Source: Agrobacterium tumefaciens (GTDB taxonomy: Bacteria > Pseudomonadota > Alphaproteobacteria > Rhizobiales > Rhizobiaceae). From it: 64,000 nt of DNA. Below are positions 8,644-17,360 of the stretch, piece after piece (position 1 is the stretch's first letter; every line of letters begins with the position of its first letter). The notes beneath the pieces are model-generated. The model was not told where the DNA came from and did not search any database. It was given only the letters and a program-made list of their open reading frames with translations. The stretch is taken from positions 1-64,000 of the forward strand of contig NZ_CP039893.1 in assembly GCF_005221325.1 (NCBI RefSeq), read 5' to 3'. Position numbers and translations under genes: made by a program.

Positions 8644-9777
8644 CTAAAGCCCTGATGCCTTGGTCAAATTCACGCGGAAGCGATCACGTCGTCTCTGGTA
8701 TCGGCGGGTCATCTCTGCGGACGCGTGCCCCAGTTGCTTCTGGACGTACCGCTCATCGACTTCGGCAGAAGAAGCGAGGCCAGCACGAAGGGAGTGACCG
8801 GAGAACTTAAACGCACGCTCGATCTCGCTGAGATCACCGCGAACGCCGGCCGCCATCGCGGCCCGCTTCACTAGCCGAGCTACTTCCTTGTCATTCAGCC
8901 GTTCTGGCCCAACTGCTTTGCCTTTGCCCGTCACGCGACGGAAGAGGGGACCGTGCGCAAGCTTGGCGAACTTGATCCACATCTCGATCGCGGCGACCGG
9001 GCAGGTCGTATCAGACGAGCCGCGACCCACCTCAACCTCTCGCCATCCGGTTTTGCCGCGCAAGGTGACGAGCATTCCCTTGTCGAGGATTTCGATCCAG
9101 CCGCGCCCATCTTCGGTCTGGTCTGCCTTCAGATCAAGGCCAACGATCTCGGAGCGACGAAGACCACCGGCAAAGCCGACCAGCAACATGGCGCGGTCGC
9201 GCAGGCCGCGCAGCGAACCGCGATCGAGCGTCTCGACCATAGCGATGATATCTTCAGCCATGACCGCTTCCTTCTGGACCGGTGGCTTGCCGTGGCTATT
9301 GCGAATGCCGGCCATCACGGTGGCGATATGCCGGTCTTTGCGATCGAGCGAGAGGCCACGCTGGGCATAGTTCCAAGAGAGCGAGGAGAGGCGGCGTTCG
9401 ATGGTCGAGACTGAGCTCGCTTTTGCACCCCGTTCAGCCGTACCGGAGGCGCAGGCGGTAATATAGAGCCCAACGGTTTGCGGGTGTGGCGGGAGCGGAG
9501 CCAGATTGGACCGCCGACACCAGGCCGCAAAATGCTTCCAGTCCGATGCATAAGCCTTGCGGGTATTGGCGGAGCTGGCGGCTTCGACATAACCCCGGGC
9601 GCGATCAGCAAGACCTGCGAGATGAGCTGGCGTCTGATCCTCGCCGGCGAGAGAGGGGAGGGGGCTATCGCCAGACACCTCCGGTGCGGAAACATCAAGC
9701 CCGGGCGCCATGCTGAGAGATGGCGCTGAGGTCTCCTCGACGTGAATTTCGTTGTTTTGCTCGATGATTTGGGCCAT
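8644..9777 (-). CDS. Tyrosine recombinase (phage-type integrase)
   Basis: This 377-aa protein has the N-terminal SAM-like core-binding domain (about 55-160: NTRKAYASDWKHFAAWC) and a C-terminal catalytic domain. The expected residues are visible: R207/R208 (GGLRRSEIVG), K242, H328 and R331 (GHSLRAG), H351 (QLGHAS) and Y360 (RRYQRR). It cuts and rejoins DNA through the tyrosine. It is transcribed divergently from the DUF1403-ScpB pair, and a perfect inverted repeat lies about 20 bp ahead of its start. Similar integrases sit beside repABC regions on rhizobial plasmids and may resolve multimers or cointegrates. The first 50 residues are a low-complexity extension. Confidence 0.88.
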   Translation of the reverse strand: MAQIIEQNNEIHVEETSAPSLSMAPGLDVSAPEVSGDSPLPSLAGEDQTPAHLAGLADRARGYVEAASSANTRKAYASDWKHFAAWCRRSNLAPLPPHPQTVGLYITACASGTAERGAKASSVSTIERRLSSLSWNYAQRGLSLDRKDRHIATVMAGIRNSHGKPPVQKEAVMAEDIIAMVETLDRGSLRGLRDRAMLLVGFAGGLRRSEIVGLDLKADQTEDGRGWIEILDKGMLVTLRGKTGWREVEVGRGSSDTTCPVAAIEMWIKFAKLAHGPLFRRVTGKGKAVGPERLNDKEVARLVKRAAMAAGVRGDLSEIERAFKFSGHSLRAGLASSAEVDERYVQKQLGHASAEMTRRYQRRRDRFRVNLTKASGL

Positions 9778-9797
9778 TTCTCTATAATGAGCAATAT

Positions 9798-9822
9798 GTC
9801 CGATAATGCAAGATTATCGGAC
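9798..9822. repeat. Perfect inverted repeat, candidate recombinase core site or operator
   Basis: GTCCGATAAT and ATTATCGGAC are perfect 10-bp arms around a 5-bp centre. Read as 9-bp arms with a 7-bp spacer it has the geometry of a tyrosine-recombinase core site. It lies between the divergent integrase and DUF1403 genes, 20 bp from the integrase start. A third TCCGATA half-site occurs at 9854-9860. It could equally be an operator controlling both genes. Confidence 0.6.
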
Positions 9823-9901
9823 GTAATGATACGCCGACATGCTGTGCGGTTTTATCCGATATGGCTGGATTAAACCGCTCTCTTGGTTTACTCTCCTCGG
9901 C

Positions 9902-10855
9902 ATGGACTTGTTACCTATCATCACAGAACCCGCCTCAACATGGTCGCCCCGCCTGCCGCGTTGGGTCGTGGCACGCGGACAGGATCTGACCGCCTCAGAT
10001 GTAGCCTTCTCTGCCGGTATCGCTCTGAAATCACTCGATGATCTCATCCGCTTATCCCCGCCATGGCTCGACTGCTGGCGCGATCGCCATGCACTCAAGT
10101 CCGCCGCTGTCGCTGCCAAAATGCTCGGCCGAAGCGAAGAGGAAGACGCGCTTCGGGACGCCGTCTTGTTGACCTCTGCGGGAGACGATCCAGGCCCCGC
10201 TGGAAGGCTGTTTCTCGCCACACGAAAGCTGGCGCGCCGGTCCGGGGCCATCAACACCTCTTTCGTCAAGCAAATCGCTGACCTGTTAGCACTTCGGTGG
10301 GACGATGGCCTTGCGGCGATCCCGGATTTGACCGATACCGCCATCCAGTCCGGGCGAGCGGCACCCTTTGCTGTGGCGGACCTTATATCGGCGATCTCTG
10401 CTGTTCGCCCGGATGCAGAGGTGCTGGGGCTAGTGCTGGGTGAGGCTGTGCTCGCGCATAAGCTGAGTTGGCTGAAACCCGTACCTTTGCTGTTGCCGGA
10501 ACGCTACGGTCCAGCATTCCGCTCGATTGGTGGCAGAGGCCGCGTCCATCCCGGCGAGCCGGCGTACCAGAAGGCAATTTGCCTGGCGCTGGTGAGTGGC
10601 GCTGACGCAGCCCTGCGATCTGCCGCCGAGGTCGACCGACGGGCCGCACGGTTGCTCACTGTCGCGCCGAAATTGCGTACGAAGGGGGCCGAGCCCGTCA
10701 TTCGTAGATTGCTAACGGAAGATTCCGTGTCGATCTCGGCACTCGGAGGCAATCTGTCGCGATGGGCGGCAACCCGACTGTTCGAGCGCCTCGAGAGTTT
10801 TGAGGCGGTGCGTGAGCTGTCGGGCCGATCATCGTTTCGGATTTATGGGCTGTGA
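9902..10855 (+). CDS. DUF1403 family protein
   Basis: A 317-aa protein matching the DUF1403 family, which I know from Rhizobium and Agrobacterium plasmids; no biochemical role is established. The recognisable part is PRWVVARGQDLTASDVAFSAG and the following helical region to residue 300. ATG at 9902 is chosen; an upstream in-frame ATG at 9839 would add 21 residues overlapping the promoter area. It overlaps scpB by 4 bp (GTGA), so the two are translationally coupled. The pairing with ScpB and an integrase suggests a role in plasmid topology or segregation, which is inference. Confidence 0.75.
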   Translation: MDLLPIITEPASTWSPRLPRWVVARGQDLTASDVAFSAGIALKSLDDLIRLSPPWLDCWRDRHALKSAAVAAKMLGRSEEEDALRDAVLLTSAGDDPGPAGRLFLATRKLARRSGAINTSFVKQIADLLALRWDDGLAAIPDLTDTAIQSGRAAPFAVADLISAISAVRPDAEVLGLVLGEAVLAHKLSWLKPVPLLLPERYGPAFRSIGGRGRVHPGEPAYQKAICLALVSGADAALRSAAEVDRRAARLLTVAPKLRTKGAEPVIRRLLTEDSVSISALGGNLSRWAATRLFERLESFEAVRELSGRSSFRIYGL

Positions 10856-11550
10856 CCATGGAAGCGAGCTCACCGAAATCAGGCCGTCGTCCAGCGCAAG
10901 ATCGACAGGATATTCTGCACGATCGCGAGCTGGAAGATCTACCGCCAGAACTGCGCTGGCGGGAATGGATGATGCGGGTCGAGGCGGTGATCTTTGCCTC
11001 GGCCGAGCCGGTTTCCCGCGAGACGCTGGCGCGGGTAGTCGGTAGGGACTGCAACATTGATCTGCTGATCGACGATCTCGTCGAGGAATTGTTAGATCGT
11101 CCCTATGAATTGGTGTCGGTCGCTGGAGGATGGCAGCATCGCACGCGGCCACGCTTTGCCGAAACGATCCGGGCGTCTTATGCACCGACGCGGGGAGGAG
11201 CGGCGGTGCTGTCAGAGTTCGATGCGATGGTGTTGATGGCTGTGGGATACTTCCAGCCAATCACCCGTGGAGAGCTCAGTAAGATTTTTGGCAAGGAAGT
11301 AAGCCGCGATACCATCGGCAGTCTTCGGGGCGCGGGCCTCATAGGTTCCGGACCACGCAGTCCGACGCCCGGTGCGCCCTACACCTACGTGACGACGAAG
11401 TACTTCCTGTCAGCCTTCGATATGGAGACGTTGCGTGATCTCCCAAACATCGAAGCGCTGGAGGACGCGGGATTGCTCAGCAGATACGCCATACAAAGCG
11501 GAAGTGCGGCATCTCAAATCGCGGAAGCAGATGAGAGCCTTATGGAGTGA
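10852..11550 (+). CDS. scpB: ScpB-like SMC-complex accessory subunit
   Basis: A 232-aa protein resembling ScpB, the winged-helix kleisin-associated subunit of bacterial condensin. The N-terminal winged helix is seen in RVEAVIFASAEPVSRETLARVVG and YELVSVAGGWQHRTRPRFA, the second in LSEFDAMVLMAVGYFQPITRGEL. GTG at 10852 overlaps the previous stop; an ATG at 10858 is an alternative. No ScpA or SMC gene accompanies it, so it would need host partners or a different one. A plasmid-borne ScpB with DUF1403 and an integrase is a recurring rhizobial module. Confidence 0.8.
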   Translation: MTMEASSPKSGRRPAQDRQDILHDRELEDLPPELRWREWMMRVEAVIFASAEPVSRETLARVVGRDCNIDLLIDDLVEELLDRPYELVSVAGGWQHRTRPRFAETIRASYAPTRGGAAVLSEFDAMVLMAVGYFQPITRGELSKIFGKEVSRDTIGSLRGAGLIGSGPRSPTPGAPYTYVTTKYFLSAFDMETLRDLPNIEALEDAGLLSRYAIQSGSAASQIAEADESLME

Positions 11551-11594
11551 TGCCAACGGCGTTTAATAGCTTGGTTAGGTGGCGCGACCGTGCC

Positions 11595-11810
11595 TCATTC
11601 CAGATTGAGCGATTGCTTGAGTTCATCGATACGCTTTGATGCTTCCGCCTTTGTCAGGTCCTCGGCGTAGGTGTCAGCCTTGGGTGCCTGTTCCGACAGG
11701 GTCTTGAGATAGGACCCCTGCGCGCCGGTCACTGGCTCATCGCCGCTTACCCAGTCGTCCGGATCCTTTTGGGTGTTGGACGTGGTGTCGGTTTTAGGAT
11801 TATCAGTCAT
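11595..11810 (-). CDS. DUF3072 small protein
   Basis: A 71-aa acidic protein MTDNPKTDTT...DDWVSGDEPVTGAQGSYLKTL...LTKAEASKRIDELK, matching DUF3072, a family of unknown function common in proteobacteria and often on plasmids. ATG at 11810 is preceded by AGGAG at a good distance. An upstream in-frame extension to 12245 overlaps the DUF72 gene on the other strand and is not supported. Confidence 0.75.
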   Translation of the reverse strand: MTDNPKTDTTSNTQKDPDDWVSGDEPVTGAQGSYLKTLSEQAPKADTYAEDLTKAEASKRIDELKQSLNLE

Positions 11811-11951
11811 AACGTTCTCCTGAATTTGTTCTCTAAACGTTCCTTCCGCGTCTTGGTTCGGTGTGCTTTTGAAGCCGAGTGCGGAACTCAGTTGCCAATT
11901 TTTGATCCTCCAATGCCGACAAAGTGCGACCGCGGGATGGAGAGATCGAAT

Positions 11952-12647
11952 ATGCCAGTCATAGCAACTGCAGCCTGGTCTATCCCGAAAATGGTGGGCT
12001 CTCGCTTTGCCGCAGAGGGAAGTGGGTTGACCAGATATGCGTCCGTGTTCAGTGGCGTAGAAATTAATTCGAAATTCTACCGACGGCATAAATCCTCCAC
12101 CTTTGCGCGGTGGGCTGAGGCCGTGCCCGACAATTTTAAGTTCTCGGTCAAGATCCCCAAGGACGACATCACGCATACCCGAGCAACGAAGGAAATTGAG
12201 GAACCGCTCGCCACCTTCCTTGAAGACATCGCTCCTCTTGGTCACAAAGGCGGCCCGATGCTTTGTCAGTTGCTACCGTCGTTAGCGTTCGACCCAGAGC
12301 AACTGGATCGAACATTGCAGGTGATGCGGGAGGCCGATCCGGGGCAGATCGTTATAGAGGTGCGGCATAGAAGCTGGGCATCGGTCGAAGCAAAAGATCT
12401 GCTAAAGACATACGCAATCGACAGGGTTCTTGCAGACCCCGCCCCGGTTTGGCCGGCGGACGATTTCGCCAAGCCTCCGCGTTATGTCCGTCTACACGGT
12501 AAGCCAAAGATCTATTATTCAAGTTACACGGAAGACGAGATAGAAGCGTTTTCGAACTTGCTCGCCCCAAACAGTTGGTGCATTTTCGACAATACGGCCT
12601 CCGGGGCTGCGATCGAGAACGCGCTGATCATGCTTGAGAAGCAATGA
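11952..12647 (+). CDS. DUF72 (YecE-like) family protein
   Basis: A 231-aa protein of the DUF72/YecE TIM-barrel-like family. Recognisable parts are the N-terminal YASVFSGVEINSKFYRRHKSS, the segment PDNFKFSVKIPKDDITH, the EVRHRSW motif and the C-terminal CIFDNTASGAA. Its function is not established. The ATG at 11952 gives the family N-terminus (MPVIATAAWSIP). It is divergent from the DUF3072 gene, with about 140 bp between them, the two presumably sharing a promoter region. Confidence 0.8.
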   Translation: MPVIATAAWSIPKMVGSRFAAEGSGLTRYASVFSGVEINSKFYRRHKSSTFARWAEAVPDNFKFSVKIPKDDITHTRATKEIEEPLATFLEDIAPLGHKGGPMLCQLLPSLAFDPEQLDRTLQVMREADPGQIVIEVRHRSWASVEAKDLLKTYAIDRVLADPAPVWPADDFAKPPRYVRLHGKPKIYYSSYTEDEIEAFSNLLAPNSWCIFDNTASGAAIENALIMLEKQ

Positions 12648-12798
12648 ACCTATTAGGGACCGACAGCTCAGCGGATGGCGCCGCAGCATTCGGGAGGCGC
12701 AAAACAACGCATGAGTGAAGAGCCATGAACCCCGTTATCGCTCCAGCCGTACAAGAGGCGTTGCTAAACAATATGCTTCATCGACTTATGCTAGCTAC

Positions 12799-12851
12799 TT
12801 TGTCATCTTCGTGCTACATAAAGCGATGTATTGCTCTATAAAGGTGACAAA
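12799..12851. promoter_or_regulatory. Nested inverted repeats, probable HipB operator
   Basis: TTTGTCATCTT (12799-12809) and AAGGTGACAAA (12841-12851) form an 11-bp inverted repeat with one mismatch. Inside it lies a second repeat, TACAT...ATGTA, around a 6-bp centre. The right arm covers the hipB ribosome-binding site and start codon. HipB antitoxins repress their operon by binding such repeats. Confidence 0.5.
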
Positions 12852-13186
12852 TGCCCACTCCTCATCAGCCGTCTGCAGCCGTACGGCGTTCTTTGCGAAA
12901 GCTCGGCGCGGACATTCACGACGCGCGCCGACGCCGTAAGTTGCCGATGGCTGTTGTGGCAGAGCGAGCCTTTACCTCTCGCTCGACGTTACAAAAGATC
13001 GAGGCGGGCGATTCGAATGTCAGCATCGGTATCTATGCCGGGGTCCTTCAGGCTTTGGGACTGCTCGAGGGGCTGAGCAAGGTTGCTGATATTGGTAACG
13101 ACAGTGTCGGCCAAGCGCTTGCCAGTGCTGATCTGCCACAGCGTGTCCGTTTAAAGCGCGTATCAGGATCTTCTTCCGATGGCTGA
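12851..13186 (+). CDS. hipB: HipB-like antitoxin, XRE-family regulator
   Basis: A 111-aa protein with a helix-turn-helix of the Cro/C1 type (about 15-70: LRKLGADIHDARRRRKLPM...STLQKIEAGDSNVSIG). It directly precedes and overlaps the hipA kinase gene by 8 bp, the usual antitoxin-toxin arrangement. It should neutralise HipA and repress the operon through the repeats spanning its start. AAAGGTGAC serves as ribosome-binding site. Confidence 0.85.
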   Translation: MPTPHQPSAAVRRSLRKLGADIHDARRRRKLPMAVVAERAFTSRSTLQKIEAGDSNVSIGIYAGVLQALGLLEGLSKVADIGNDSVGQALASADLPQRVRLKRVSGSSSDG

Positions 13187-14426
13187 TTTTGAAGTTCTTA
13201 TCGATCTCGCCGCATGTACGCGGCACGTTGGGCTGGCAAGAAGCAATCGCATTCGAGGCTCAGAAACAATTATGTTCGAGTATGATGACGCTTGGCTGAA
13301 AGACGCTGATCGTTTTTCGCTCGAACCTGCGCTTTCGCTGACCCGCGGTGCCTTCGCGCCACCGGCAGGGTTTGCGACCTTCGGGTCCATCGGCGACTCG
13401 GCTCCGGATACGTGGGGTCGGCGGTTGATGCAACGTGCCGAACGTCGTAGCGCAGAGCGTGAGGGGCGGGCCGTCCGCACCCTTTCCGAGAGCGACTACC
13501 TGCTAGGTGTCGCAGACGAGACCCGGCTTGGCGCACTCCGGTTCCGCTGGGTCGGAGATGAGGTGTTTCAGGCGCCCATCCAGACCGGGGTCCCGGCCAT
13601 AATCGAACTCGGCCGGCTTGTGCAGATCACCGAACGCATCCTGCGCGATGAGGAGACCGACGAAGACCTTCAGCTCATTTTTGCACCCGGATCCTCGCTC
13701 GGTGGTGCCCGACCGAAAGCCTCTGTCGTCGATCAACATGGCCATCTGTCCATAGCCAAGTTCCCGAAGGAAACCGACGAATACAGCATCGAGACCTGGG
13801 AGGAGGTCGCACTCAGGCTGGCTGAGAAAGCCGGTATTGCAACGCCGCAACATCAGCTCGTCGAGGTCGCGGGCAAAGCCGTCATGTTGTCTCGACGCTT
13901 CGACCGCAACGGTGCCATCCGCATTCCGTTTCTATCAGCGATGGCGATGATGGGTGCCAGGGACGGGGAGCGCGGCAGCTATCCGGAAATTGTAGATGCT
14001 ATTGCTGAGCACGGCGCGCGGGGCAAGGAAGACGCGCACGCTCTCTATCGGCGCGTGGTCTTCAATGTGCTAATCTCCAATGTCGATGATCACCTGCGTA
14101 ATCACGGTTTTTTATGGTCGGGCAAGGCCGGGTGGTCGTTGTCACCGGCCTACGATCTCAATCCCGTTCCGACCGACGTCAAGGCGCGGGTATTGAGCAC
14201 CAATATAGATCTTGATGAGAGTACCTGCTCACTCGATCTTCTGGAGGCTGCATCGGAGTATTTCGCACTCACCCTAGCTCAGGCCCGCGGCATCATCAGA
14301 GAGGTAGCGACCGTCACCGCGACCTGGCGCGATACAGCCAAGGCCGTCGGTGCGCGCGGCAGCGAAATCACCCGAATGGCCAGCGCCTTCGAGCATGGCG
14401 ACCTTAACCGAGCGCTCACTGTTTGA
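13179..14426 (+). CDS. hipA: HipA-like toxin, serine/threonine kinase
   Basis: A 415-aa HipA-family kinase, close to normal length (about 440). HipA proteins phosphorylate a tRNA synthetase or other target and induce dormancy. Visible motifs are the N-terminal subdomain 1, the P-loop SSLGGARPKAS (172-182), the catalytic loop SNVDDHLRNHG (D303, N308) and the metal-binding AYDLN (D326). All key residues are present, so it is probably active. It is coupled to hipB by overlap and probably helps stabilise the plasmid. Confidence 0.88.
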   Translation: MADFEVLIDLAACTRHVGLARSNRIRGSETIMFEYDDAWLKDADRFSLEPALSLTRGAFAPPAGFATFGSIGDSAPDTWGRRLMQRAERRSAEREGRAVRTLSESDYLLGVADETRLGALRFRWVGDEVFQAPIQTGVPAIIELGRLVQITERILRDEETDEDLQLIFAPGSSLGGARPKASVVDQHGHLSIAKFPKETDEYSIETWEEVALRLAEKAGIATPQHQLVEVAGKAVMLSRRFDRNGAIRIPFLSAMAMMGARDGERGSYPEIVDAIAEHGARGKEDAHALYRRVVFNVLISNVDDHLRNHGFLWSGKAGWSLSPAYDLNPVPTDVKARVLSTNIDLDESTCSLDLLEAASEYFALTLAQARGIIREVATVTATWRDTAKAVGARGSEITRMASAFEHGDLNRALTV

Positions 14427-14439
14427 TCTAGTATTGATG

Positions 14440-14535
14440 GTGATGGATATCCATTCGAACTTAACATATTCAAGAGCTATATATGTATATATTAAATATC
14501 CTGTAGGTATTATATATAGTATCTACCTTCGATAA
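14440..14535. repeat. Very AT-rich block with TATATA inverted repeat
   Basis: This block downstream of hipA is strongly AT-rich (CTATATATGTATATATTA and, further on, TATTATATATAGTA), unlike the GC-rich surroundings, and contains CTATATAT/ATATATAG arms. No gene is present. It may be a promoter-rich spacer or acquired DNA. Confidence 0.4.
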
Positions 14536-14638
14536 GGAGTACTTATAGATGGTTATAAGCTCAACTGGCATTCATGCGATGTGGCGAACCTTAATATCGC
14601 TATAGAGTTCCTTTAAAAGATCGTTTACCATAATATCA

Positions 14639-15760
14639 ATGGCTTACGATCTTTCGAAAATCAGCATATCAGCCCTGACGCGGCCGGCTTTCTACGCCGG
14701 TATTGCCCTGGCTCGTCTCGACGAGCGCGTCGCCCGTTCGCCGGTCGGGCACGGCTGGGTCGAGCGGTCCCACTTCGCCGACGCCTGTGGCTCGCTGTGG
14801 ATCGACGGCGAACTCGTCCACCTCGAAGACCTCGTCCTCCATGACGCCACCCGCGATATTCGCACGCCCACCCACGAACTGACAATTGCCCGCGACGTGC
14901 TGCGCACCCGCCGGCGCATCGCTGCTCAGTCGCCAGATTGGGCGCTGTCCGCCGACGGTATCCGTTCGCTGCGGAAAACCTCGGAGATCGGGGCGGGCGG
15001 CGCGGACGAGGCTACGACGACCGGAGTCGTTCGGCCGGCGATCGCGATCGATGCGGAAGGGGAGGGGGATGGCGCTGACGAGACCCAAGATCTCCCCGGC
15101 GTCGACTACGCCGCTATCGATGCGCTGCTCGCGCGCTCTGACGCTGCGATCGAACGAGCCAAAAAGCCCGGTCGGGCTCCGGCCGATCCGCTGGTCTATG
15201 ATCTCGACTGGGACGAGGATGGCCGGCTCGCCGAATGGCGCGGCGTGCTGCGCCAGACCGGAAACTTGCCGGCGGTGCTGCAGGCGATCGTCGCCCTCGA
15301 TGCCTGGAACGAGCTTGCCGTCCTCCAGCACGCGCCATGGCTCGGCCGGCTATTTGCCGCCTCCATCCTGCGCCAGGCCGGCATCACCACCGGCGCGCAT
15401 CTTGCCGCCATCAATCTCGGCCTCAAAACCATTCCCGTCGATCGGCGCCGTCATCGCGATCGAGAAACCCGGTTGCTCGCGGTCGCCCACGGGTTTTTGG
15501 CGACCGCCGAGATCGGCATGAAGGAGCATGACCGGCTGTTATTGGCGCGCACGCTGATGGAGCGGAGGCTGGAGGGGCGTCGGACGTCGTCAAAACTGCC
15601 GGAATTGGTCGAGCTGGTGATGGCAAAGCCATTGGTGTCGGCCGGCATGGTGGCCAAGACGCTGGAGGTGACGCCGCAGGCGGCGCGGCGGATTGTTTTG
15701 GAGCTCGGCTTGAGGGAGATGACAGGGAGGGGGAGGTTTCGGGCGTGGGGGGTGCTATAA
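14639..15760 (+). CDS. DUF1612 / RHE_PE00001-type DNA-binding protein
   Basis: A 373-aa protein of a family widespread on rhizobial plasmids (DUF1612 with a C-terminal helix-turn-helix). The N-terminus contains [21 protein letters not shown] and [18 protein letters not shown] low-complexity linker follows (about 120-165), then the DUF1612 core ([20 protein letters not shown]), and a C-terminal winged helix ([21 protein letters not shown]). The function is unknown; the C-terminus suggests DNA binding. There is no clear ribosome-binding site before the ATG. Confidence 0.78.
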   Translation: MAYDLSKISISALTRPAFYAGIALARLDERVARSPVGHGWVERSHFADACGSLWIDGELVHLEDLVLHDATRDIRTPTHELTIARDVLRTRRRIAAQSPDWALSADGIRSLRKTSEIGAGGADEATTTGVVRPAIAIDAEGEGDGADETQDLPGVDYAAIDALLARSDAAIERAKKPGRAPADPLVYDLDWDEDGRLAEWRGVLRQTGNLPAVLQAIVALDAWNELAVLQHAPWLGRLFAASILRQAGITTGAHLAAINLGLKTIPVDRRRHRDRETRLLAVAHGFLATAEIGMKEHDRLLLARTLMERRLEGRRTSSKLPELVELVMAKPLVSAGMVAKTLEVTPQAARRIVLELGLREMTGRGRFRAWGVL

Positions 15761-15983
15761 CCGCTTACAGGCTTCAAAGATCCGACATGTCCACAAGGTT
15801 TACACGTCAGGCTTTGTGTCCTGCGATCGTTACCAGAACATAGCGCGAACCCGTTAACGTTTTCTAGTAGAAACGATGCTTGAGCCCGATGAGACTGCAT
15901 ATACTGGGTGTTCGGGTTGCCACTCGTAGTCTTGCAACAGGCAGCAACCCTAATATTGCCGGCCATGATATCCACCGATGTGA

Positions 15984-17024
15984 ATGGCCTTCCCGCATTT
16001 CGGCATAGTCCCCAAGTCTTATCGGCGCCCCGTTGGCTTTGAATTAGACAGAGCCTACATGTGGATATGGTTTTTAAACAGGAGCCCCTGGACGCGTTTC
16101 TTTTTTAGCTACAATGGTGCGGATAGGAAATGGGCTGAGTGGATCGGGCATGAGGTCGAGGATGCGGGGCACTTGGCCATCCTCCAAGCATGGGACTTCT
16201 TACCGGGCACAAATTTTGTTTTACAGATGCAAGATGCCGCTAAGACAACTGATAAAACGATCCTTGTGCTATCCCCAGATTACCTAACCTCGCAGTTCGC
16301 CGCGTCGGAGTGGGCCGCAGCCTTTCGGACTGATCCGGAAGGATTGAAGCAAAAGTTGCTCCCAATAATGGTCCGTCAATGCGAACCGCAAGGGTTACTG
16401 AGCTCGATTGTCTACGTCGATGTTTGTGAACTGGGTGAGGATGAGGCTCGAGAGGTAGTCCGTAACGCTATTGCTGGAAAACGGGGAAAACCTTCGGCAA
16501 ACCCAGTATTCCCTGGGACGAATAGACAAGAAGCTGGGAATTTTGCCGTTGTTGCAGCGCAGACAGGTGCAACCCGGCAGAAAATGCCAAGCTTAAGCGT
16601 CCGCCACACAGATCTGGATCGCAAAAACTTTTTGCGAGACGGTTTCAGCACAATTCGGCGGGTGTTCGAACGAAACAGTAAGGACGTTCGGCGGAAAGAA
16701 CCTCGCATTCAGGTCGATATCGAGATGAACACTAACACGGACCTTCGCGCCGAAATTTTCGTTGACGCAATGTCTGTCAATGCTTGTCGGGTATGGTTAG
16801 GCGGCTTTCACGGCAGCACCTCGATAACATTCTCGGAGGGGCGAAATTTCTCCGACAACAGCTTTAGTGAAATGCTGACTGTCGAAGAGGATAGCGAATT
16901 CTATCTCAAGGCGACTATGGCAATGGGTTACCAGCAAGTGTCCGTTGATGTTAAGAGGATGACTCCCGAAGAGGCTGGCCAATATCTGTGGGAGAGACTG
17001 GTTGCACGACTTTCTCAAGCTTGA
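15984..17024 (+). CDS. TIR-domain protein with C-terminal uncharacterised domain
   Basis: A 346-aa protein with a TIR domain at about 37-150: RFFFSYNGADRKWAEWI, AWDFLPGTNFVLQM, TILVLSPDYLTSQFAASEWAAAF. The probable catalytic glutamate is E109 (SEW). Bacterial TIR domains split NAD or make ADP-ribose-type signals. The C-terminal half (about 190-346) is of unknown fold and carries no name I can give. An internal ATG at 16059 would begin just before the domain and may be the real start, as the first 25 residues fit poorly. It stands at the left edge of the protease island and could be a NAD-depleting effector or signal producer. Confidence 0.75.
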   Translation: MAFPHFGIVPKSYRRPVGFELDRAYMWIWFLNRSPWTRFFFSYNGADRKWAEWIGHEVEDAGHLAILQAWDFLPGTNFVLQMQDAAKTTDKTILVLSPDYLTSQFAASEWAAAFRTDPEGLKQKLLPIMVRQCEPQGLLSSIVYVDVCELGEDEAREVVRNAIAGKRGKPSANPVFPGTNRQEAGNFAVVAAQTGATRQKMPSLSVRHTDLDRKNFLRDGFSTIRRVFERNSKDVRRKEPRIQVDIEMNTNTDLRAEIFVDAMSVNACRVWLGGFHGSTSITFSEGRNFSDNSFSEMLTVEEDSEFYLKATMAMGYQQVSVDVKRMTPEEAGQYLWERLVARLSQA

Positions 17025-17360
17025 GATGCTGATCCTTATCAAGGGCTCGCGTACCCTGTGACTGCTTAGCTTTTGCGCGCCTGGCTTGCCTGGCAGTGGC
17101 CGATTGTCCGAGGGCGCCTGGGTACAAGATTGGTGGCTCTCGCTCAAACCAAAGTCCGTCCAACCGATCATAGCGATTGTTGCTCGGGCCGCGATCTCCC
17201 ACGCAAGACAAGCACATTGGGAGATCTCAGCGACAGCACCTTTTGATATAGAGGAATCGCACGACGTCTTGTGGCGAGCTGATATTATCTGACCGGCAGG
17301 GTTCCTTGCAATTTAAGGGCGATCGGCTAAATTTGATTTCTTCTGTTTAAAGGGTGGCGG
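17025..17360. other. Gene-free spacer before the metallophosphoesterase gene
   Basis: I see no supported gene in this 336-bp stretch. It should hold the promoter of the metallophosphoesterase-CHAT pair; GGTGG just ahead of 17361 serves as ribosome-binding site. Confidence 0.5.

Noticed and set aside
11811..12245. N-terminal extension of the DUF3072 gene
   Set aside because: The extension overlaps the DUF72 gene on the other strand, and the inner ATG has a good ribosome-binding site and fits the family length.
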